Positions 18,699 through 27,470 of a stretch of 64,000 nucleotides of DNA are shown piece by piece. The stretch lies in assembly GCF_023706045.1 (NCBI RefSeq), contig NZ_BQYL01000001.1, forward strand, positions 1,842,001 through 1,906,000. The letters are read 5' to 3'. The translations under genes and the position numbers were made by a program. The notes under the pieces were generated by a model, which saw only the letters and a program-made list of their open reading frames with translations, was not told the origin of the DNA and made no database searches. The stretch is from Kangiella sp. TOML190. Its GTDB lineage: Bacteria > Pseudomonadota > Gammaproteobacteria > Enterobacterales > Kangiellaceae. Each line of letters begins with the position of its first letter. Within the stretch, counting starts at the first letter, position 1.

Positions 18699-20594
18699 AT
18701 GCAAGGGGAGTCGTTAGTAGCGCCTATCAGTAAGGCCATTAAAGCCACGTTGTGGTTAGCCATCAGTTCATTTTTATTTACCGCATGCTCCAAATCTAAT
18801 ACGGGTGAGCCCGCTAATGGCAATGCTGCCAATGGTGATAAAGCTAACCAAGGCGATAAAGGGGCTTTTAGTACATTCGATGCGGTCGGTGCGGTCGAAA
18901 TCATCGAAAGTCCGCTAACCGGCGTTGCTTTAGGCTGGGGCTGGAATCGTGGCGATTCAGAGCCCATTCCGTCGATTTGTGTGGAGTTTGTTCCTGGTGA
19001 AGAGCCAGCGCAAACCCGTTACATGACTATGAAGGAAGTCAATGATAGTTATCAATTGATGGAAAGCTTGGGTATGTCAGCGGAAGCTTCGGTAAAAACC
19101 ATTGGTTTTGAGGCTTCTGGTAAAGCTGCTTTTGCCAAGTCGCAAAATATTAATAGCAAATCATCAACTTTTGTCTTAAATGCTACCGTGCTTAATGGGG
19201 TGCGTTATGCTTCGCCAGTGCCTGAGGAAGGTTCAAAAACCTCAAGCTATCAGTCGGATATTAATGAACGTGGTGGCTCCCGTGGTGCCATTCGCCTAAC
19301 GCCGCATGCGCTAAAATTGGCACGCGAGAAAAATAAAGCTAATTTCCGCAGGCATTGTGGCTCTTCTTTTGTTTCCGCAATTTATGGTGGCGCTAAATTG
19401 ACCGCAACCATCAGTTTTCAAAGCACTTCCAAAAGTCAAAAAGAAAAACTCAGCGCGCAAATGTCAGGTAGCGGCTGGGGTGCTCGCTTCGAAAGTAAGG
19501 TGCAAAAGGGCAAAACTGAGTCAAGTTCCAGTGATCGAATGGACATTTCGATCTTTTTAACGGGTGGTAAGGGTGACGCTATTCCATCGAGTCAGCAAGA
19601 TTTAATTGATAAGCTTAAAACCTTATCGCTCGATGCTTATGTGGCGCCAAAAGATTTCCAAATTGCGATTACGCCTTATGAAATGCTTTCCAATTGGCCC
19701 GGAAATCCTTTGCCGGATAAAGAAACTGAGTTTGATCAGCTCGCTAGCTATTGGGGCGCTTACAATACCCTGTACGATGAAATCGAACAGGTCTTGGTTA
19801 ATCCTAGTGGCTATGTGCATTGGACGGTCGATAGTGATGGTAACTTAACCAGCACGGTTGTAGGTTGCCAAAATGAATGGGCGGCTTATAAGCAAGCGCA
19901 AAAAGCTTATCAAGATCAGTATAATAATTTCAGCATCAATGGTTTTAATACAAAGAAAATAAATGAATGGAAAGCGGCCTTAGAGACAAAAGCTAAAGAT
20001 TTAGATAGCCAAAGCGCTAATCTTAAAAGCTGCGAAGGTCAGCAGGGACAGCTTAATAAACAATTAGCTGAAGAAACCAATGAAAGTATTCAGCGCTTAA
20101 AGCGGGCTCAAGATGAAGTATTGGTCGCTTTGCGCCAATTGGAAAATGAAGCACGAACTTGTAGCGATAAAAGTGATGCTTGTGATTTCAAGGTGGAAAA
20201 CTACCGTAGCCCTTACGCCTTTATGATTCAGCTGCCGACTCCTATTGGCAGTGAAATGGACTCTCGCCAAGGGGTGCTTGATTACAACGTTGGTCGGATT
20301 GCTAAAAGTCATTGTTCCGATTCGCCGAATGATTTGGGTTGTTTAACGAATCTACAAATTGAGCAGTGGGGGCAAAAATTGGGCTTAGAGTCGATCAGTC
20401 AAAAAGTTCGTGCGGATCGCTTTGCTAAGTTGGTCGTCGATGCTACTAAAAACCAAATGGAGCTAATCAAGGCAGGGCAGGCCGTTATTGAGCTGGGGCC
20501 AGAAAAGAAGGTGATTTGGTACAACACAGCCCCAGTGCTGGCGCAACCGGAATCGCCAGCGCAAGATTCTGCCGCTGCAAAATCAAGTCCTTAG
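18699..20594 (+). CDS. MACPF/perforin-like lipoprotein
   Basis: 631 residues with a lipoprotein signal: hydrophobic stretch ending SSFLFTAC, lipid-bearing Cys30. A low-complexity Asn/Gly linker follows. Residues about 60-340 are paralogous in motif order to the protein at 12547: GVALGWGWN, a Cys soon after, KAAFAKSQ, then NFRRHCGSSFVSAIYGGAKL and the Ser/Gly-rich strands after it. The GxxFV...GG pattern is the part that resembles MACPF domains. Residues about 430-500 look coiled-coil (LETKAKDLDSQSANLKS, QLNKQLAEETNESIQRL). AAGGAG precedes the ATG. It lacks the Cys-rich C-terminal domain of its paralogue. A surface or periplasmic membrane-active protein is inferred, not shown. Confidence 0.6.
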   Translation: MQGESLVAPISKAIKATLWLAISSFLFTACSKSNTGEPANGNAANGDKANQGDKGAFSTFDAVGAVEIIESPLTGVALGWGWNRGDSEPIPSICVEFVPGEEPAQTRYMTMKEVNDSYQLMESLGMSAEASVKTIGFEASGKAAFAKSQNINSKSSTFVLNATVLNGVRYASPVPEEGSKTSSYQSDINERGGSRGAIRLTPHALKLAREKNKANFRRHCGSSFVSAIYGGAKLTATISFQSTSKSQKEKLSAQMSGSGWGARFESKVQKGKTESSSSDRMDISIFLTGGKGDAIPSSQQDLIDKLKTLSLDAYVAPKDFQIAITPYEMLSNWPGNPLPDKETEFDQLASYWGAYNTLYDEIEQVLVNPSGYVHWTVDSDGNLTSTVVGCQNEWAAYKQAQKAYQDQYNNFSINGFNTKKINEWKAALETKAKDLDSQSANLKSCEGQQGQLNKQLAEETNESIQRLKRAQDEVLVALRQLENEARTCSDKSDACDFKVENYRSPYAFMIQLPTPIGSEMDSRQGVLDYNVGRIAKSHCSDSPNDLGCLTNLQIEQWGQKLGLESISQKVRADRFAKLVVDATKNQMELIKAGQAVIELGPEKKVIWYNTAPVLAQPESPAQDSAAAKSSP

Positions 20595-20607
20595 GTTGAC
20601 AGTGTCG

Positions 20608-21885
20608 ATGAAACTTGCCCTTTTAATAGGCTTTTTGAGTGTTGGTTTATTGGCGACGCCAAGGGTGTCTGCCTGTAATGCCGACATTGATTGGACTAGC
20701 GGCAATGCTCTAGAGCACTATTTGGCTTCTTGCGCGCGAGCGGCTAAAAGTAGCGAAAGGGTTTTATACACTTGGGGGCATCGGGAAAAAATTGCCATGC
20801 TGGTGTCGATGAACTATCGCCAGTTCGAGATTTTTAATAACGCTCAACAGTATGCCTATGCCGGTATTCGAGCGCGAGAAAGTTTTCCTGACTTTATTAA
20901 TAATAAGTCTTTCCACGATTATGTGGCTTTGGTTAAAAGCTCCTTTGGGATTGAGTCAGTATTGGAGTTATATCAGCACTCAATTGATACCGAAAATTTG
21001 CAATTGATCGAAAAACTGTTGAAGCAATTTGAAGGTATTGGGCCGCCCAACGCCAACAGCTCAGAAGAGTATGTGATGAGTAAATCGGCTTTACGTGCAA
21101 TTGCTTTAGACAAGATCAACCCTGGTTTTTTAAATGATTTGCCATACGGCCTTGACCAGTTAATCAGTGACGCGAAAGAAGAGCTTAAAAATAAAGACCT
21201 ATCCCAAGATCAGCGATTTAAATACCATGGCAAACTATTAGGCTATCGTCGAGCTAAAAATGCTGCTGCTGGTGATCCGGTTTCAAGTATATCTTACGGT
21301 CCGGCGGTTTATTTAGGTAAAACTCCAACCGATTATATTATGCACTTTTCCACTGCTGAGCATGCAGGTCTAGCCTGTAATCTTGATCCGCAGATTGAGG
21401 ATAGGATTATTGATTTATCCACTGCACAAAAAACGCTGGTCGAGAAGGCCGTTTATTTACCGCCGACCAAGGATAATACTGGCTTTATTACCTATCCAAC
21501 TGGTTATAACGAACTGAGCGAGCCGACGAGTTTTCGTATTGCGATTAATCGTAAGTTAATAAAAAAAGGTACCGTTTTTGCGGATTTTGGTTCTATTGGT
21601 TATAACCAAGCAGGTGTTTGCCGTCCGATTCAATTACAAGACTTCGCTAGCTGCGATAGTTTAAAAACCATGTTGGCTAATGATGCGGCCAGTCAGGGCG
21701 CTTTATATCAGTTTTTAATCAAAACCGACGAAAATGCTAAGCAGAAGTTTGAAAGTCGTTTCGGCAAGTGCATTAAGGAACAGCCAACAAGTTATTGCGG
21801 TAGCTTTCCAAAATCAGGTGCCACATATAAGTTACATAAAGCTTTTTTTAATAAACAACAGAAATGGTGCCAAAGCCAAAACTAA
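20608..21885 (+). CDS. Secreted protein of unknown function
   Basis: 425 residues; I do not recognise a family. Start chosen at ATG 20608, which gives a standard signal peptide (MKLALLIGFLSVGLLATPRV then SAC). The mature part is alpha-helical in its first half (EHYLASCARAAKSSERVL, YALQ-like helices without clear TPR spacing) and contains an SYGPAVYLGKTPTDYI segment and six or more cysteines, consistent with a periplasmic or extracellular location. It follows the lipoprotein gene by 13 bp and is probably cotranslated with it, so the two proteins likely act together. It is convergent with the next gene with a 3-bp gap. Confidence 0.75.
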   Translation: MKLALLIGFLSVGLLATPRVSACNADIDWTSGNALEHYLASCARAAKSSERVLYTWGHREKIAMLVSMNYRQFEIFNNAQQYAYAGIRARESFPDFINNKSFHDYVALVKSSFGIESVLELYQHSIDTENLQLIEKLLKQFEGIGPPNANSSEEYVMSKSALRAIALDKINPGFLNDLPYGLDQLISDAKEELKNKDLSQDQRFKYHGKLLGYRRAKNAAAGDPVSSISYGPAVYLGKTPTDYIMHFSTAEHAGLACNLDPQIEDRIIDLSTAQKTLVEKAVYLPPTKDNTGFITYPTGYNELSEPTSFRIAINRKLIKKGTVFADFGSIGYNQAGVCRPIQLQDFASCDSLKTMLANDAASQGALYQFLIKTDENAKQKFESRFGKCIKEQPTSYCGSFPKSGATYKLHKAFFNKQQKWCQSQN

Positions 21886-21888
21886 GAC

Positions 21889-23175
21889 TTATTGAAGCTT
21901 TTCTTTTAAGTAATCTTTAAGTTGATACCACCAATAACTGAGTTGAGCTGCGGCTGGACCAAAAGGTCCGCCATTCCAAGGCAAACCCCAAGGCTCGAAT
22001 TGTTTATAGCTATCGCCTTGGTCCGAAATAGCTTCGGCTAACACTTCACCGGCTGCAGTTGTCGGCGCGACACCATGACCGCCAAAACCGATACCATACC
22101 AAACCCCGGGTGCAACTTGACCAATTTGAGCCATTTGATGGCGTGCATAAGCCATCCATCCTTGCCAATCGTATTCAACCTTGAGGTTTTGCAGTTCGGG
22201 AAAAACTTTAGCTAGATCTTTCTTCAATAAATAGTCGAGGTTTTTGGGCTTGTTAGTATTGGCGTGAATATGGCCACCCCACAGGATCCGTGTATCGGTT
22301 AGTGCTCGATAATAGTCGAATGCAAAGCGGGTGTCGTAGATGGCGGCTTCGGTATTGATAAAATCCTTAAGGCGATCGCCAAGGGGTTCGGTCGCCATCA
22401 CGTAAGTGGCGATGGGTAAAATAGAGCGAGCAACCGGTTTACATAAATCACCCAAATAACCGCCACCAGAAAGTACAACGTTTTTTGCGCTAATGTTTCC
22501 TTGAGCTGTTTTGACGGTTTTTTCTGCTGATTGATAATCGATATCCAACACTTCGCAATCTTCAAAAATTTGCCCACCTTGTTGAGTGATGGCTTGCGCT
22601 ACACCCAGCGCATAATTTAAGGGATGAAAATGCATAGCGTTAGGCTCGAACAAACCACCATGATAGCGTTCGCTCTTGATTTGCTCTTTGAGTTGCTCTG
22701 GGGAAAGGTAAGTCCAATCCAGTCCCATTTTGTCTTGCATAAAAGCTTTTTCTTGCAGCAGGAATTGTTGGTCGTTAAACCAATTTGCCCAGATCACGCC
22801 TTTACCAACCAGATCGCAATCAATCTCATATTGCGCAACGCGATGACGAATTAAGTCAACTGCAGACTTGGTCAGTTGGTACAAATCACGCGCTTTATCT
22901 TCGCCTACTTGGTTAATCAGTGCTTTGGGTCCTAATGAATAGCCACCAAAGACAAAGCCGCCATTTCTGCCAGAACAGCCAAAGCCAACTTTGTTTTTCT
23001 CAACTATGGCAACACTTTCATGGCCACGTTCAATCAAACCCAAAGCGGTCATTAAACCGGCATAACCTGCGCCAATAATACAGGTTTCGACTTCAAGCTT
23101 TTGCGGTAGCGGGCTGTTTGTTATTTGATAACGACTGGTGGCTGCATAATAACTATTAGGGTAAGAACTAGGCAT
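21889..23175 (-). CDS. FAD-dependent oxidoreductase (PuuB/DAO family)
   Basis: 428-residue flavoprotein. The dinucleotide fold is CIIGAGYAGLMTALGLIERG (about residues 32-51), followed by FGCSGRNGGFVFGGYS, which is characteristic of gamma-glutamylputrescine oxidase-like DAO enzymes, and GIGFGGHGVAPTTAAGEVLA near the C-terminus for FAD. It probably oxidises an amine or N-substituted amino acid; gamma-glutamylputrescine is only one candidate because no other puu gene is near. Stands alone on the minus strand. Confidence 0.88.
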   Translation of the reverse strand: MPSSYPNSYYAATSRYQITNSPLPQKLEVETCIIGAGYAGLMTALGLIERGHESVAIVEKNKVGFGCSGRNGGFVFGGYSLGPKALINQVGEDKARDLYQLTKSAVDLIRHRVAQYEIDCDLVGKGVIWANWFNDQQFLLQEKAFMQDKMGLDWTYLSPEQLKEQIKSERYHGGLFEPNAMHFHPLNYALGVAQAITQQGGQIFEDCEVLDIDYQSAEKTVKTAQGNISAKNVVLSGGGYLGDLCKPVARSILPIATYVMATEPLGDRLKDFINTEAAIYDTRFAFDYYRALTDTRILWGGHIHANTNKPKNLDYLLKKDLAKVFPELQNLKVEYDWQGWMAYARHQMAQIGQVAPGVWYGIGFGGHGVAPTTAAGEVLAEAISDQGDSYKQFEPWGLPWNGGPFGPAAAQLSYWWYQLKDYLKEKLQ

Positions 23176-23285
23176 AGACTTTAATTTGCGCTTGATGCGC
23201 CTGACTGGTTTATTGCTTTAAGATTACCGCTTTTGTGAGGCGAGGTAAATTTATACTGGTTGAATTAAATCTACAGAAAAGAGGC

Positions 23286-23324
23286 CAAGAGCTTTAAAGA
23301 CTTCAGAGGGCTTTAAAGCTCTTG
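23286..23324 (-). terminator. Terminator after SYLF lipoprotein gene
   Basis: Perfect 14-bp arms CAAGAGCTTTAAAG (23286-23299) and CTTTAAAGCTCTTG (23311-23324). On the minus strand the stem is followed by a pyrimidine-rich GCCTCTTTTC. Confidence 0.75.
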
Positions 23325-23345
23325 CTAAGGGTTTCAATGACGATA

Positions 23346-23915
23346 TTAATTGAGTTCGTCATCTTGCCAAAATTTAGTGCCATCAATGGTCACTTCAGCA
23401 GAAACACCAGCTTTAGTTAATTTGTAGGTTTTTACGTCAAAATCGACGGACTTAGCCGCCGCCGCGTGTCCGCCTTGTTCATCGGATTGGGCGGAAGCAC
23501 CAGCTTGACCAGAAAGATCCCAACCATTGTCCACGAAGCTTCCAAAGTCATGATCCTTTTTGAAAATCATGACTAGGCGAGCATCTTTTAAACCAGCGCC
23601 AAGCCCAAGACCAAGGCTGGCCATTTTCATGTAGGTTTGTTGACCATTTTTACGGTTGGTGGCAATACCATAGCCGCCGCCAGTGCTCACAAAAATTAAG
23701 TTGGTATTAATATTACTAAACACCGCATAACCTGCCGACTGAGCTATTTCTGCACGGGCCTGAGGATGTTTGGCATAGAGCTGTTTCAGCGCATCTTGGC
23801 GCATTTCTTCCACAAAGGCTCTTTTTTCGGCTGTTGAAGAGCCCTTAGTTGTTGAGCAGGCAGTGATGCTCAAGGCTAATAACATAAGTCCTAAAAGTTT
23901 TAACTTGGTATGCAT
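23346..23915 (-). CDS. Lipoprotein with SYLF (Ysc84-like lipid-binding) domain
   Basis: 189 residues. The signal peptide ends LALSITAC, a good lipobox with Cys at about 20. The body matches the SYLF/YSC84 pattern: AGYAVFSNIN, LIFVSTGGGYGIATN, TYMKMASLGLGLGAG, and AKSVDFDVKTYKLTKAG. Eukaryotic relatives bind phosphoinositides; the bacterial role in the envelope is unknown. A perfect AAGGAG sits 8 nt before the ATG. Monocistronic, with a terminator. Confidence 0.85.
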   Translation of the reverse strand: MHTKLKLLGLMLLALSITACSTTKGSSTAEKRAFVEEMRQDALKQLYAKHPQARAEIAQSAGYAVFSNINTNLIFVSTGGGYGIATNRKNGQQTYMKMASLGLGLGAGLKDARLVMIFKKDHDFGSFVDNGWDLSGQAGASAQSDEQGGHAAAAKSVDFDVKTYKLTKAGVSAEVTIDGTKFWQDDELN

Positions 23916-24285
23916 ATCGAACTCCTTCGGGTGTTTGAGTAGTTAACTTTAGTCAATGCTGATTCATCCAGCAAATCCAATCTTTCAAAATGAGATCTGC
24001 TTAGAATTAAACTGAATGCTGGAAGCGATTTGCTAGCATCGGAGTAAATTTTATCGATTAGGCTTAATATCGTTTAAAGCATAAGTTAGCTAAGCAATTG
24101 ATTTAACATACTTCTTTACACTTTTTATACATAGGTCAATGAACCATTTGTGTTGGATTTGTGTCAAAATGATTAATAACAGAGCAGAGAAGCTTAAATT
24201 GGCGCTGGCTCTAATAAATTGGGTGTTATAAAGTCAATGGGTGATCTGCTTGATTGGAACAATGATAATCAAGTTGGGTGCTTTT
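23916..24285. other. 370-bp divergent intergenic region
   Basis: Contains the promoters for the SYLF lipoprotein (minus) and for the DUF4407-ergothioneine operon (plus). AT-rich. I see no ORF of note, no RNA gene and no clear operator palindrome. Confidence 0.6.
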
Positions 24286-25746
24286 ATGTCTGATACTATC
24301 CAAGAAGAAAAGGCGCTTGAGGGGCAAGAGGCTCAAGCAAAGCAAGATTCCTTATTTTTTCGTTTTATTTCCTTTTTGTCGCTAACCGATTCACAAGTAC
24401 TGGCTTCATGTGGTCGATACGATCGTATGTTGGCTTATGCCATGGTTTTTCGGCAAATCGTCACGTTTGCCTTTACCTTTTTGCTCTTTTCCTACGGTGT
24501 TTCTTTATTCTTAGGAACAACTGCTGCGGTTATAGCCGGATTTATTTTTGCGTTAACCCTATTTTTTCTCGATCAGGCAATAATAGGTTCTGATTGGGCG
24601 CTCCGAAATCCCTTTAAAAATGGTTTACCCTTTCGTAGTTTGCTCGGGCTTATTCCACGAATTATTTATTCGCTAATCATCGCTATTGGTTTGGCGACTT
24701 TGGCAGAGATTAGTTTGCAGTCATCAGCTATCGATGAACAAATCCAAAAAGAGTCAAATCAAAATAATAAAGAGTATTTCTCCCGATTAGCGGCTTATGA
24801 AAAAGAGCTGGATACTTCGATTGATGTGGACAAAAAGCGGGTTGCAGATCTAGGCGTGCAAATTGATGCACTACGGAGCCAAATCAACAGCTACAAAGCC
24901 ACCGAGCAATCTTCCGATCCGGACGTGGTGCAAAATAACCTTACGGTGAAGCAGACCAATTTGAGCGAGCTACAAAAATCCCAACAAGTGTTAATTGCTG
25001 AAATTGCGGGTATTAATGAGCGCATCGCGCAAGCGCGACAGGATTATAATTATTGGTTTAATGAAGCCTTATTAGAAAGAACTGGTCGAGACGGTAGAGC
25101 ACCCACCGAAGGGCCTAAATATCGTCGAGCAGTTAAAACCTATACCGATCTTGAAACGCAGATTGCAGTATTAGAGCTCAGTTTGGCTGACGCTAAATCT
25201 AAACTTGCGGCACTAAACCCAGATATTGATTCAGCAACTTCTGCGGTGAATGAGGTGCAAAAGGAAAGTAATATTTTGGCAGAAGGAGTGGCTAATTTTG
25301 AGTCCAATCAAACCAGTTTGAGCCGACTAGAAGAATCTATTGCTTTGGCTAAAGTGGAGCTTGCTAACCAGATTGAGCAAAAACAGATAAAGCTCGACGA
25401 ATATAGAGTAACTTTAGAAAATGATGGTTTGTTTTATGAGGTTAAAACCGGTTTTTTAAGACGCTACTTAGGTTTGCAAAGTATCCATAATGATCCAGAA
25501 ATTGGTCAAGCAGCGATTCTATTTAGTTGGCTGCTAAAAATATTTTTCATTGCGATTGAGCTGATGCCGGTTATTATTAAGTTATTCTTCAGTCCTTTTA
25601 GTTTTTATTCGCTAAAAATGTATCGAAAAATGCACATAGCGTTACTAGAAGAAAAAACCAAGTTGGAAGTCGCTGAAGAAGAACACAAGCGTTCGCGCGA
25701 AGAGCGGCTAGATAAGGCGCGTGATTTCGAGACGGTATCTTTCTGA
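24286..25746 (+). CDS. DUF4407 membrane protein with long coiled coil
   Basis: 486 residues from ATG 24286. The N-terminal motif DSQVLASCGRYDRMLAYAMV and the following two membrane segments, then FLDQAIIGSDWALRNP and a third segment near residue 135, are those of the DUF4407 family. Residues about 155-390 form a polar coiled coil (KKRVADLGVQIDALRSQIN and similar heptads), presumed periplasmic, and a last membrane segment (SWLLKIFFIAIELMPVII) precedes a charged cytoplasmic tail. The function is unknown. The stop overlaps the start of the next gene by 1 nt, so it is in the same operon as the ergothioneine genes. A GTG at 24241 would add 15 residues without a better ribosome-binding site. Confidence 0.85.
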   Translation: MSDTIQEEKALEGQEAQAKQDSLFFRFISFLSLTDSQVLASCGRYDRMLAYAMVFRQIVTFAFTFLLFSYGVSLFLGTTAAVIAGFIFALTLFFLDQAIIGSDWALRNPFKNGLPFRSLLGLIPRIIYSLIIAIGLATLAEISLQSSAIDEQIQKESNQNNKEYFSRLAAYEKELDTSIDVDKKRVADLGVQIDALRSQINSYKATEQSSDPDVVQNNLTVKQTNLSELQKSQQVLIAEIAGINERIAQARQDYNYWFNEALLERTGRDGRAPTEGPKYRRAVKTYTDLETQIAVLELSLADAKSKLAALNPDIDSATSAVNEVQKESNILAEGVANFESNQTSLSRLEESIALAKVELANQIEQKQIKLDEYRVTLENDGLFYEVKTGFLRRYLGLQSIHNDPEIGQAAILFSWLLKIFFIAIELMPVIIKLFFSPFSFYSLKMYRKMHIALLEEKTKLEVAEEEHKRSREERLDKARDFETVSF

Positions 25747-26663
25747 TGAAAAGACGAACTTTTACACAGGCTTTGCTCGCTTTAGGCGCTAGCTCAGCTT
25801 TTGCTAAAGCAAAGACCATTAGCGATGCGGCTAGCAAGCAAATGCTGGCCAATAAAATCCCTTCAACAGGCGAGCTGATCCCTGTTATAGGTTTGGGTAC
25901 CAATAAAAATCTGAATATTGATTTATCATCGAAAGAGTTACCCGAAAGACTTCAACTGGTAAAAACATTTTTTGATTTAGGCGGTGAAATGCTTGATTCG
26001 TCTCCTATGTACGGCAGCTCAGAAGAGGTTATTGGCTACTGCCTAGAACAATTAGGCTATCCCAAAAAACTCTTTTCTGCTACTAAAGTTTGGACTCGCG
26101 GCAAACAAGCAGGAATCGAGCAAATGCAAGAGTCTCTGCGTTTATGGCGATTAAAGTCATTTGATTTGATGCAAATCCACAATTTGGTGGACTGGAAACT
26201 TCACCTCAAAACTTTGCGCCAATGGAAACAAGTGGGCTTGATTAACTACTTGGGTATTACCACTTACGCAGGTCGGGAACACCAAGCACTAATCGAGATC
26301 ATGAAAACCGAGCCTTTGGACTTTGTGCAAATCACCTATAACATTCGTGATCGTAAAGTTGAAAAGTATTTGTTGCCCTTAGCTTTAGACAAAGGCATTG
26401 CGATTATCGTTAACCGTCCTTTTAAGGAACTGTTTGGTTATACTAAAGGGAAGCAGTTGCCAAGCTATGCTACTGAACTCGGTTGCAATACCTGGGCACA
26501 ATTTTATCTAAAGTTTGCCATTTCGCACCCAGCGGTCACTTGCGCCATTCCTGCCACCAGTAAAATTAAACACTTAAAAGATAATATGGCTGCTGGTACT
26601 GGCTTATTACCCGATGATAAACTGCGTCAAGAGATGATTAATACTTGTGAACGTTACTTGTGA
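25746..26663 (+). CDS. Aldo/keto reductase with Tat-type signal
   Basis: 305 residues. The N-terminus KRRTFTQALLALGASSAFAK is a twin-arginine type export signal, so the enzyme is probably periplasmic. The aldo/keto reductase tetrad is visible: Asp and Tyr in MLDSSPMYGSSEEVIG, Lys in SATKVWTRG and His in DLMQIHNLVDW. The C-terminal half is the usual TIM-barrel end with TCAIPATSKIKHLKDN. Substrate unknown. ATG overlaps the upstream TGA; the downstream PhzF-like gene overlaps it by 4 nt. Confidence 0.88.
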   Translation: MKRRTFTQALLALGASSAFAKAKTISDAASKQMLANKIPSTGELIPVIGLGTNKNLNIDLSSKELPERLQLVKTFFDLGGEMLDSSPMYGSSEEVIGYCLEQLGYPKKLFSATKVWTRGKQAGIEQMQESLRLWRLKSFDLMQIHNLVDWKLHLKTLRQWKQVGLINYLGITTYAGREHQALIEIMKTEPLDFVQITYNIRDRKVEKYLLPLALDKGIAIIVNRPFKELFGYTKGKQLPSYATELGCNTWAQFYLKFAISHPAVTCAIPATSKIKHLKDNMAAGTGLLPDDKLRQEMINTCERYL

Positions 26664-27451
26664 AGTCTAGGGTAGAGCTACTTGCCATTGCCCGAGTGTT
26701 TTTTGATGACGAGCATCAGGGTACGCAGGCGGCAATTTTTGCAACCGAATCGAAAATTAGTGATCGTCAAGCTGTCAAACTTGTCCAAAAGCTCAAGAAG
26801 CCTGCCGCGGTTTTTGTCGAAAAACAATCCTTAAGATCCAGTCCAAAACTCAGTATTTATAATGCGCAGCAGCAGATTCAATGGTGTGGCCATGGTCTAT
26901 TAGCAGCTGCTTGTTATCTAAAAAAACATAGCCACAGTCAGCACTTGCAACAGCTTGAATTAGCTGCTGGTTTGGTGGCGATCGAAGATAATAAGCAGCA
27001 ACTATGGCTGGGATTTGAGCCTTTAGCGATCGAAGCCAGTGAGGTTGAGCCTGAGGTTTTTGCAATGTTTTCCCCAGCGCCTTATCAAATAGCCAAGGTA
27101 GGCGGCGATCAAGGTTATTCTATTTTAGAGTGGCATCCAGCGGATGACCTTAAGCAAGTGAGGGTTGATTTTAAGGGGTTTTCGAGAATAACCAATAGAG
27201 CTATCATCGCCACTCAAGCTGCCAATGATGGCTTTGATTTTAAATTGCGTTATTTTGCGCCGCAGCATGGCATTGATGAAGATCCTGCAACCGGATCCGC
27301 CAATCGGGTGTTAGCAACTTATTGGCAGCAAAGATTAGGCAAAAGCCACTTTGTTGCTGAGCAGCTTTCTGATTCTGGTGCCGTGATATTGAGTAAAATC
27401 GAAAAGAATAAAGTATGGATTAGTGGTAAAGTAGACTTTTTAGACGGTTAG
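26660..27451 (+). CDS. PhzF-family protein, divergent active site
   Basis: 263 residues with the PhzF two-domain diaminopimelate-epimerase-like fold: CGHGLLAAACYL near residue 75 and the late signature FAPQHGIDEDPATGSAN (about residues 198-214). The N-terminal GNPAAV motif is changed to GTQAAI, and the position where PhzF enzymes carry the catalytic Glu (SET-aromatic) reads KPAAVFVE, with Ala instead of Glu. It may therefore be non-catalytic or use another mechanism. GTG start overlapping the upstream stop by 4 nt. Operon position suggests a link to thiol or histidine-derived metabolites, unproven. Confidence 0.85.
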   Translation: MKSRVELLAIARVFFDDEHQGTQAAIFATESKISDRQAVKLVQKLKKPAAVFVEKQSLRSSPKLSIYNAQQQIQWCGHGLLAAACYLKKHSHSQHLQQLELAAGLVAIEDNKQQLWLGFEPLAIEASEVEPEVFAMFSPAPYQIAKVGGDQGYSILEWHPADDLKQVRVDFKGFSRITNRAIIATQAANDGFDFKLRYFAPQHGIDEDPATGSANRVLATYWQQRLGKSHFVAEQLSDSGAVILSKIEKNKVWISGKVDFLDG

Positions 27452-27470
27452 AAACGTAACTAGGTTTAGC

